A stretch of 64,000 nucleotides of DNA from Siphonodentalium dalli (taxonomy: Eukaryota; Mollusca; Scaphopoda; Gadilida; Siphonodentaliidae). The notes below the pieces were generated by a model, which saw nothing but the letters and a program-made list of their open reading frames with translations, made no database searches and was not told the DNA's origin. Below, piece by piece: positions 37,701 to 49,700 of this stretch. The first letter of the stretch is position 1, and each line of letters begins with the position of its first letter. Position numbers and translations under genes: made by a program. The DNA lies in contig CP136061.1 in the NCBI GenBank assembly GCA_032622095.1, forward strand, positions 128,662,754 to 128,726,753, read 5' to 3'.

Positions 37701-40700
37701 GCCACGAGAAGTGCCATCGCACCGCTTCTGAGAACGTCCGAGCACTCCTTCACCCTTCGCCCTGCCACCTTCGTTTGGAATTGATGGGTTAATGATTAAG
37801 GAGCATTCGTATCTGCGGTGTCGTTGTTAAAGAGCGTTTATATACACGAGTATAAATACGGCTCAATCGACCGTCTCAGAAACTGGGGATATCGAGACGA
37901 AATTTCGTACTTAGGGCTTCCAAGGGACGGGGGAGATTTTCGTCGGGTCAGTTTGTCCACCTGAGGTGACCTTGACCTTGAAACGGGTACCCACAAATGA
38001 CCTTGGGCGATATCTCGGTCGTCAGCGGTGACATCGACGTGAAATTTGTTATGTATGGTCAACTCGGGACGGGGTATATTTTTGTCGGGTTATATGATAG
38101 CATGCTGTTGTGCCAGTGGCGGGCTTATCTGCTAGTGGTATATAAATGCATACCTTGTTCAGTTGGAGTATACAGGACATTGTAGGTTCCGTCCTTGTTG
38201 TCGGTAACTAAGCTGTCGTTCTTGACACCCTTGGGGTTGGTGATGATTGCACGAACTTTGCCATCACCAGTTGGTGTGACTGACTTAGCATTCACAGTGA
38301 ATGCAGTTGGTGAGTCCAGGAAGACACCTTAAAATTTAAACAGTCACCTTTAATACAATAATTCAATCAAACATTGAAATTATAGTCAAACTCAAGATTC
38401 AACCTTACTGCTCTATCAGCTCAATTATTTAAAATTTCCTATTTTGTAAATTTTTATATAAATATAAAACTATACTGCATCCACGAGTGGTAGAGATTTT
38501 GTCTTCTGCAAATTAGATAGAAGATAAAGTTTCATTGAAAAAACTGAAGGCATTAAGCCATACATGGTTTAATCAGCATAGAATAAATTTCATATTGAGA
38601 TTATCGTAACTTGTATGTACCTACCATTCTCAATTTGTAAATTTTGTGTCTTAAAATATATTTAGTATCTTACAACATCAAATTCATGCAAGATGATTTT
38701 CAAATCACATTCATTGATTACATGACTACAGAAGTCATCAATTTTATTACATTTTATAAATAGTATAATTCACTTTATACCAAAAGGTCACAAATGGAAA
38801 GCCATACCAAACTAAAATTGTACTAGATAAGTTCAAAGCAATTTTTTTTATTAATATAGTGTAAAATACTGAAAAAGATTAACAGAGAGATTCTTTCACC
38901 TGAGAAATGACGGATTAGATAGATTTAATATTGAATTTATAACATCCTATAGATCTAAGAGTGTTGAATATGGTGAAAATTCAAGTGGATTAAAAATAAT
39001 GTAATATTTTAATAAAGGAAAATTTTAATTAAAACATGCAGCAAATTCAAGGATGAATGCTGAAAGAAAACATGACAGGATTTATTAGTGACGATATATA
39101 CAAAGCTTGAGATATCAAACCCAGAAGATATCAAATGAGTTAAATGTGCCATACAAAAGACAAAGAATTGTTTTAGTATATGATATTCATAAAGTATCCG
39201 CACTTAGATATCTTTACGATACATTGATAATCTTAAGGGAGAGGATATTTAAATGTATTTTGGCAAATTCATAAATTATGTTTCTATCTTGCCTGACACT
39301 GATAGTTTTTGTCTATTTTTCAATGTCCTGGATGCTGAATTATCAGCTTGAAAAAATAAAAAAAGTGCATAATAAAGTGCATAATAAGAGGAGAATTTTT
39401 TATTTTTGTTTCCAGAATCACTGTTAGGAATGATAAAGCTGGAGCAACTGAATTGAATTTCCATTGCAATATTCAAGCTGCAACAAAAACGTGGATCTAA
39501 TTCATGCAGGTGAAATTTTCAAAGCTCAAACAAGAGCTTGTCTAAGGGTTAAAGCCTAATGAGGCTTCGGAGTCTGTCTAAGAACTAAACTTTTAGCAGA
39601 CACAAACAAACCACAAACATAATAAAATAGGTTGATTTTCTTCTTATTCTGACTGTTTTCGTTACCAAAGTAACAATATTTTTATCATCACTTTTGAACA
39701 AAAGCCGAAATCTGTATCAGAATACAGACTTTATTTACTTACATTATTGAGTATAGAATTTAACCACATTGAAAAGATTGTATTGTTAGATACAGATTTC
39801 TCTACTTAGTCATTTTATTTTATGAGTAAAAGAATTAACTTGACTATTTTATTCTCTCTAACTGTGGTGTTTGTTTCTGTTGAAAAGTATATCATCTGAC
39901 AGAGAGACTCAGTATGGTTAAACAGCATAGAGAGGGTGATGAGAAAAATCAAACTGTTACACCCATCTCTCCTGAAGATGTAATAAAATTAATGTTCACA
40001 TCTAACGAGAAAATGGAAATGGTAAGTAGCATCAAAACTGTCTCAGCTAATACCTGACAACTCTCAGCTTCATGGATTATGAATGTCTATCCTTAAGAGA
40101 CAATGGAACAACAACTAGCATTGTCAGGGGTCATGCTGAATAGTTGTGGAATAGGAGCTGACATGTAAATGTAAGGTGTCATTATCCATCAATAGTCAAC
40201 AACAGTTAATTGCATATTGCTTAATTGCATATTTCGGGTATTAGCATAAAAGTCGCTAGCACCAAACCATTTCCCTCTAAAAAAACAAATGGATAGATAT
40301 ATGTCAGGAAGGTTTATATTTAAAAATTTAGAGTTATCTTCCTTAAGTCTTTCTCCTTTGGGGAAATCAAGCAAGGTGCAAGAATGCATTACAAAAAACA
40401 CTTTTTGCATTGTGATTCAACAAGGTCTTTTTTACTTTTGAAGCCGCCAACTACCAATGGATGCAGAAATATTTTCAACAAAGCCATAACAATGTGTTGC
40501 ATGCATCTATGCTTTATTGTGCACAAATAGCATAACATGGCTGTTGAAGAGAATGTGTTTCAAAATCAGTGTCAGATGTTGGTTTCAAAAAGGACACATA
40601 AGTATAAATGCCAGATTTATGGGACTTTTGGCCAGCCACAATTCAGCCTGTGAAACATGCCCATTAAGTTTTTAACGTTCATCAAATTGCTGGAGTCCAA

Positions 40701-43700
40701 TTGAGTGCTAACAGAACACATTTTATGACAATTTTATCAAATAATTTTAGGACGAATTGATAAGCTATAAAAGCATTGCTGACAGATGCATTGAATCAAC
40801 AACAAAATTCTCAATGACATTCATAAAACCATGCATCTGAAGGTTTGTTCAGGTTATTATTAACTGAGACAAGTAAAATGTTGGGACATCCAGTCATTCC
40901 AGATTGCTTGCTGAGCATGCACAGAAATTACCATCTGGTGACAATCCCGGTCCCTCAGCGAAGACTCCACTTAGATCAAATCCAGTTTCGACAATCTTAG
41001 CAGTGAATGGTGATTCAGGGATATGTTCATCAGCATACAGGACGTTAACCTTGTAATCTCCAGGTAACTCTGGTACGTATGTGACATCACATGTACCATC
41101 GCCGTTATCCTTGCAGTTAATTGGTGCTTCTTTAGGCCCTTCAACAGATACGCCCAGTCCACCAGGGGTCTTGGCTTCTCTGGTGTCGATGGTGAAAGTA
41201 GCAGGTCTTTTGGGGCTGCCACCTTTTAGTCCTGGTCCATAAGCTTTCACATTGGGCTTCTCTTTTCCGGGAGCGGCGTGTTGACCGGGGGCTTTCTTCT
41301 GTGCCATCATTGGCTCTTCTTGAATAGGGGCATCGACAATCTTAGCAGTGAATGGTGAGTCAGGAATATGTTCATCAGCATACAAGACATTGACCTTATA
41401 GTCCCCAGGAACCTCTGGAACGTATGACACCTCACATGTTCCATCGCCGTTATCCTTACAGTTGATTGGTGCTTCTTTAGGCCCTTCCACAGATACGCCC
41501 AGTCCGCCGGGGGTCTTGGCTTCTCTGGTGTCGACTGTGAATACAGCAGGTCTCATTGGGCTTCCACCCTCCAGTCCTGGTCCATAAGCCTTCACATTGG
41601 GCTTCTCTTTTCCTGGAGCAGCGTGTTGACCAGGTGCCTTCTTTTGGGCCATCATTGGCTCTTCTTTGACTGGGACGGCCTCCACCTTGAATGGTGAGCC
41701 AGTAAGTGGCACACCAGCATATACAACATCGAACTTATGAGGTCCAGGCTCTTCGAGAACGAATGGAGCAACTGGCCCTTTGGGAGTTTCTTTGACTGGA
41801 AGAGGGATTTTTTTGTTTTTCGGGGTAGTGATCATGATGCTTGCAACAGACTTCTTCGGGTTTGGGTCAATCACAGCAACTTCTCTTGGTTGTCCAACTG
41901 GTATTTCTAAAATTCAATTCACTTCAGACTATAGATATGAGTTTCACTGTGCATTTGTGAGGACAAGTCTATGGATACTCAATGTTTGGAAAATTCTGGA
42001 CAAACTGTCTAGAAAAATTAGAACAATTATCACAAAGAATTGTTAAAATGATATCACTTTTCAAAAAAATTCTGAAGAGAACGTTAGCTCTATATTCAAA
42101 TTAGCTGTTTCAAATTGCCTATCTCTGAGATAGATTGTGTACTCGGGAGATATTTTGAATGTTTACAAAATGATTTCTTACAATTCAAATTGTTGTCATC
42201 ATGTCTAGGAACTCTTGTATTACTAATATTGAGCGAAGTAAGCAAAAATTATTAGTTTTACTTGCATCTACTTCTTGCTATATAATGTGAGTATCCATAG
42301 TTCATAACCAAAAATATGAAATGCTTGATATATATATGTTGAATTTGTACACTAGGACAATACTCAAAATATACAAAAGAAAGAAAAGATACATTTAGAC
42401 AAGGACCTCTATTACAAGTTTTTGCAGTTATCTACTGTGGCAAAACGGAACTGACTTTTCTGATAACTATTGTCCCTTCTTGAATGAAAGCAGAATTGAA
42501 ATTGATGCAGGTATGTTAACAGAGACTTGGAGAGTATGTTTTAACTAGAGTTGAGGTGTATGTAACATGTAAATAAATTTGGGTGCAGAAACATGTGATA
42601 CTTCAGTACACTACCTCACTCTACATCATTCATAATAAAATATCGCTCAGATATAATTATATTTGAAAACAAAAAATATATAACTTTTAATATCCCATTG
42701 GTTTCTCTAGGTTGGACAGTACCCAGACAGACATAAATAAAAACCAGACAACAATGATATGCACTTGACATAAAATATAAAATGTAGAGAAGAATATATA
42801 ATGAAGTCAGCTAATAAACTAATATTTGAATAAACAAACTTACTTGGCTCAAGACCTTCAACTCTGACCTTTGAAAGATCAATGCTAGCCTCGACCTTGA
42901 CCTTAATTGGACTCTTGGGGATTTGTTGTCCCGCGAAGTACACACTGGCGGTATACTCTCCGGCAGTCTTTGGTTCATATTCTACCAAGAATGTACCATC
43001 CTGTTTGTCGATAGTGTTGAGTGTTACGTCCTTACCCTGTCCATCAACCAGAGCAACACCAACATCACCTACGAAAACAAAGAGTCCAATCAGGAGTGAG
43101 TTGCTTTCATTGAAGCATTTCACTAGTTGAAGCCCCATCGGGAGGCTTCCAAAATGTTGTATCTGCTTAGAATCAAATTAATAGAAGACAAAAAATAGTA
43201 AACATATCTGAAAACATTACTGTAATTTGCCAATACTTCTGATACATGTCATGAGATCCTTCTGAGTCGTGCCACATGAACCTCTTTTAAAAATCTTCCA
43301 AAAGATTTTGCAATGTGCAGCGAATGATCTCCTCTAAACACACCAAATCCAAATCCCGTAACACAACCACATGCCGCCCCAATACCCTTTTCTATTTCTC
43401 ACTTGGTAGATCCATTCCCTCTTACCAGTGCCCAAAAAAAGACCACACCACAATCACCCACAAACAACCCTTTCCCACCATCTACATATGTCCTGTCAGT
43501 TGCTTGCCATACTATTTCTTTATATCTACTCCTTAGCCAAAACTTCTGTTGGATAACCACTAGAAAGTGAATTGGTATTCATTTAGAAGCAGTTCAAGCA
43601 TTATCTCACCACTGGCTTTGGGGCCTAGCTCAAATAATTCAATGATACCTACGGATTTTGACTGAATACGAGAATTATCATGAGTGGGTACAAACAACTA

Positions 43701-46700
43701 CCGATTTTTTGTATTTGCTTGTATCCATTATTGAGAATTCTTGTATTCAGTCAAAATCCATAGGTTTCCTTTTTATTATATGTGTTTTCGTTATTTCAAT
43801 TTACCATTATTTCACTCAGGTGTTTGTTTTGCTAAATTAAATGTAGATGAAAACGAATCAGTTGATTGCAACAGGCTACCTTTATGAAAGAAGCTGTGTT
43901 TCCGCATAACTAAATAGTCAACTTTTCACTCCACAATAATGTTCGCCAAAAGTTTAAAATAAACAACACACAGAATTATCTATTATCAGTTCCACTTTAA
44001 ATGACAGTATTAACATTTTAATAACATAAAATAGTCAGGTGGCTTCATGGAATATTATTTTAGTTAAGAGTGCGCGACAGTGATTCACAGGCAGTAACGC
44101 TATGAAGATAAATACAAAAAGCAAATAACAATTTCATATACTCAATGGTACAAGCGATTGATAAGCCATATGTTTTCCGGCCATTTAACCCTTTCATGAT
44201 GGGAGCTGCGCTGGTGCTACACAAGATCATGTACCAGTGCATTCTCTTACATATGCGAGTCTCCCATAGGGAGCCTCACATATATAAGAGAATGCACTGG
44301 TTTACAAGGTCACGGTAAATATTGTTAGGCTAATGTATTCTCTTATATATTCAAGTCTCCCTATGGGAGACTCGCATATATAAGGAATGCATTGGCACAG
44401 GGTTTTCACAAAATTTGCATGAAGCTCCAGTCATGAAAGGGTTAAAGCCATTTCAATGTAAGCCTATAATAAAGATGAATACCTGGTCCGGCATCCTTGC
44501 AGTCAACAGTGAAGAAAGTCTTGACATTGGTCTTTACACCCTTCTCTATTCCAGGTCCATATACCTTAACCTTGCCTGGTGAGCTTGGTTCCAATACAAT
44601 TACCTGTTAGATATCAAGAGGTAAAGCATAATGATAGGTAAACTTCACATGTTCAAATAAGGCCATGCTTTATTAAGTTTAAGTGTAGCATCATCCAACA
44701 TTCTGATAATTAAATGCGAAATGCAGTGATTATTCATTATTAATACTGTTTCCGAAGTTACTTATATAATACAATGTAATTATAATATAACATAAATATT
44801 AACACCATTCATGTTTATATTTATTTTATGTGAATGAAGCATCTGTCTAGGGACTAAGAATAAATGTTCCTATCTGAATTTTCAAAAGAGACACTCATTC
44901 AGACAATGGAATTGTGCATTGTGCCTATAATTAATCAATACGAGTACATTATTTTTTGCCAAAAAAGGAAATGCCGCGATTGGTGCTAAACATAAAATGA
45001 ATTAACCACAGCATAACATATGTCTGAAGGTAAATACTTTAGAATCATGACAAAGTTGAGAAATATCAGCTACACAAGACTTGCAGTTTGTTATATAAAC
45101 TTCCAACAAGAGCGCACATATTCTGTTAAAATGGATTTGGCAGATCAAGCAGTTCAGCAGTTCAAGATTCACTCATAAGTCATTGGTCAAATATTTATGA
45201 CATTTACAAACACGCATAAAGATTCAACATAGTAGATGCAATATTTGATTAGAACAAAATTAAGTTCAAAATCAAACGGTGAGATAATCATGGAATTACA
45301 AACAGCAAGCCTATCTTCAGTAGTAAATCTAATCAATTTAACAAGCCTTCGCCCCAAAGACCTTCCTCGTGTTATAGTGAATCATTTCAACAGTTACATG
45401 TTCTATCAACGAAAAATAATAATTTCTTTTTCCAGATTTTCAGGTTTGGATTTACAGAAATTGGAACTGAAAATTTTTAAGACTGAATCAGAGTTTCCTG
45501 CCCCAGATTTAGCCCTAAAATTATCAAAATGGTCAACGTAAGGCCAAACAAAATTGAAGTTCTATTTCTGAGACACCTGCCTCCTCATAAAATTATGGCC
45601 CGCTGGGTGCTTTTTATGGCCCATCCTGCCGCTCAGATTCACAATACGATGTCAACAACCTCTGTGCACTACTGGCCATAAATCTAGCTAGAAACATTTC
45701 AACCTGTGTTCGATATTCCCTTTGTTATTTCTATATTACATTGAAATTTTATTAATATTTATTCATGAAAAAAAAGTCATTTTTCACATCCAACAATTTT
45801 TGATAATTTGTGAGTAAACACATAAAAACAGACTGCTGGTAAATTTTGGTCATAGAAATGGGAAATAACACCCTGCCTGCAGGGTAATTTTGTCGGTAAA
45901 ATATAAACATAGAAACCTGCACTGCCTGCTCATTATGAAAAAAAGAAGTGTCCGAGAAACAGATAAGATACTTTGTGTGGCCAAATACGGTAATGCCAGA
46001 AGTATATGACAGCAGAATTATGGGAAAATTTTCAGGATTTAGTCGGAAATATGGCTTTCCGATGAATGGCAACAAGCCATATTTCCGACTAAATCCGGAA
46101 AAAATTTCCCATAATTCTGCTGTGCTTTAGGGTCGATTATTTAGGACATTACTGTATATAGCTCTCTTACCCTGAATGGACTGTTGGGGATCTGTACTCC
46201 TCCATAGGTGATGGTGATGGTGTGTTTGACTGGACGGCGTGGCATGTATTTACATGAGAAGGTTCCATCACGGTTGTCCTTGACCGTTACATCGACTGGT
46301 TTCAAATCAATGTCCAAGCAAGTAACCTTTGTTGGGGCAGGAGCACCAGCCTTCCTGGTATCAATGGTAAACTCTGCCCATTTGATGACTGTGACACCTG
46401 GCTCCAGACCTGGGCCGAATGCAGCAACCTGAAGAAATAGAGTTTATACTTCAAGGTACACAATCCGATTTGATGGTCCCCATATCATCAAATTCCAACA
46501 ACAACAACAATTCTACAAAAGACGCTTTAGTTATCAGAATCGATTAATTACCAAAAAATAAAGCGAACCACTGTCAACTCTAGTATCAAATTTTCCAAAA
46601 CGTGTTATATGTCAACATTATGCAATTTGGTATCATATGATTTTATCTTCTTACTAATATAAATAAAAAACATTATCTTTATTCAATACAAAAATATGGC

Positions 46701-49700
46701 ATTGGTATAAAACATGATGGTTGGTCGGCACCTGAAGGCTAACATAATTTTTGCAAAGGGGGTCCTCGTGAGTAAGCCCAGTACCCACTTTTTGAGCAAA
46801 AATGTGCACGAGCCCCCCTGGGCTTACTGACGGGTGTATACAGTATATGTCAGTCAACTCGTCGAATATTTTCTAGGCTATCAAATATTCCAGGTGGTGA
46901 AAAATAACAGATTTAAAAAATATAGATCTGATAACTCTTTGATGGGTAAGTTCCTTGACTCGAATCAGATATTTTTTACCCCCGAAGCCAAAGAAATAAT
47001 AATTTAAAGGTGTTAATTCGGAATATGCATCTTTAAAAATTCATGCATGATTAAAATTTTCCAACTTTAGCAAAATGGCTTAGAAAAGCATAAAACCGCT
47101 CTTACCGATGCCCTGTCCGATTTGACACCAAATATTTTTTTATCATTTATTTTACATACCTTGCTTGCATTGAAGGGAGCTACTGGCGAAATATCAACCA
47201 TATATGGAGATTTTGGGATATCCTCGTTGTTACACAGGACATGGACGGCATACTCGCCAGCGACTGTGGGGTAGTATGTGACATCAGCAGATCCGTCACC
47301 ATTATCCTTACAATCTATCTTTGCCTGTGATGGTCCCTCAATCGAAAATCCTGAGAAATTTTTTTATAAATATTAGACTTTGGTTTATACCTCAACGGAA
47401 ATCTCGGAAGAATTACAAATGAACCCGTCTTTTTTTCTAATTTCTTATGACATGCCCATTTATTATATTGTCTGTAAATACACTGGTCCCAGCCTGTGTG
47501 ACATTTTTTCAATAGATCACCCTATGGCTAACCTGGCCATTACCGCAATACTGGAGGTAGACAATGTAATTTACATTACTGAAGGTTGTTTTTCGACAGG
47601 TTATTGATTACCGTGTTAGCAACTTGTAACATGCAGTAACAAACTAGAGGTGGGCTGTCCCAATGGCCAATGGTTCAGTGGCTGACTTGAGTGTTGAAAA
47701 AAAAAACATTTCAGTTGATAAAGGGGGATAACTCCACATAATAAGTTGGATGAACCTCTAATCACAGGTGCACAGGTTCCCATGGTACTAAATATCTGTG
47801 CCAAGACTCCCCAGGCACATCTACATTGTTTAAAGACATATTATGTACTTGTTCGGTTGCGTGAAACTGATAAGTTAGTATTCAGGCGCTATGACAACTG
47901 AAGGAATGTAACATTCTACTGACATTGCCGAAAATTTGAAGCAAATTGACCGTACCACTCCATAGAAAACATCAGAAAACGTCAGAACGACGCTCAATTG
48001 TAAATATTTATTACTCGAATCAGGACGCATCTATCGGCGATAAACTATCGAAAACGATTTCGCCATCGAGAATCACTGCCTTTAATTTATATATAAGAAT
48101 GACGGTGTGTGTCGTCAATTTGGATATACTATTGTAAAAATTACTACTTTGAACAAGATTATTCTCCCATTTCTATTTGATCACCCTACCGTGTTTCATA
48201 TCACTTTAAAACTTTGAAATCTACTCTTCCAAACACACAATTTTGAGTGCTCGGAATTGTACTGATGTAGGTCTGAACTCAATATGGACAAATAGCACAC
48301 ATGAAATTTTACCTCTGTACTCTGTAAGGACATTTAGCAGCGAAAAGGTTAACCCTTTCTTTACTAAATGGATTCTCCTATTCAGTTATAAAGGTATACA
48401 ATAGTCTGTTATCCATTTGGAGGGAGTTCAGGTAATACAAAGCAGACAACAGACAGAAAAACAGATAATACGGGAGGGAGCAAATTGATTCATAGTCATT
48501 GGTTGGAAATGTTCAGATAATAAGTTCCACAGTCCTTTGTTGAACTTATTATTTGAACATTTCCTAAGGGAACTGCTCGTCAATGATTATTTAGTATAGA
48601 TAGGGATAAGCAACTTGACAATGTGCTAAGCATAATTTGCGATCAGCAGGACTTGGAAGCAAAGAATTGTCAGTGTTCAAAAGTGTGGCTTCAACTGACT
48701 GGACGACACGGCATGACAAAATATTATAAATTTGACTGTATATCAACATCAAATAAAAATGAATAGATAGAAGGTTTGAGAAGTATAGTAATGCTCTAAA
48801 TAATCGACTCCTTAACCACAGCAGAATTATGGGTAATTTTTCAGGATTTAGTCAGAAATATGGCTTGTTGCCATTCATTGGAAAGCTGTCAGTGAGAGCT
48901 TTCCGATGAATGGCAAAAAGCCATATTTCCAACTAAATCCTGAAAAATTACCCATAATTCTGCTGTGGTTAAGGAGTCAATTATTTAGGGCATTACTGTA
49001 TATATACCAACCGAGGGATCCTGTTTCTCCATTAGTTTCTACAGTGAAGACAGCTGGCTGGTTGACAACTCCGCCCTCCAAGCCTGGGCCGAAAGCAATG
49101 ATCTTGGAATGCACCATTGGGCCAATTTCAACCTTGAATGGACTGCGGTTGATCGCCTGTTCACCGAATGTGACATTGATGATGTAGTTGCCTGGCTTAA
49201 GTGGGATATAGATGCATTCATAGCATCCTGGCTCGACTGAGTCGGGAAGCTTCTTAATGGTGCATTTTGTCGGGATTCCACCTGAGAAAAATTATTAAAA
49301 TTTTAATGCAAAGACAATCTGCTTAGACATATTGTGAATTTATTTTATTAAATAAAACAATTGGTTCGGATCCAAAGAAGAATGTAGCAAAGTACTAAGA
49401 TTGTTGAAAATTCCAATCACATCAACTGCACCATTTCAGAGAACAGAACGGTTGATATACACAAATGTAAATATTTACTACTTTATTCGGGACGCATTAT
49501 TGGGCATAAACATTACGGCAATGATTGCGCCAATAATGGTCACTGTGTGTAATTCGTTGGTAACAATGATGCTGTTTTCTGAGTATTTGGATATCAAATT
49601 TAGGAAAATAACTTATATTGGCATGATTGTTTGTTATTCCGTCCGGAACACCTCAGTGGAGTGTTTCACATCACTTTAATCTATTGCACTATGTTCATTA

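Noticed and set aside
45236-45541. Plus-strand frame with TSLRPKDLP, like a phrase near filamin hinge 1.
   Set aside because: Wrong strand, inside a filamin intron, and the match does not extend.
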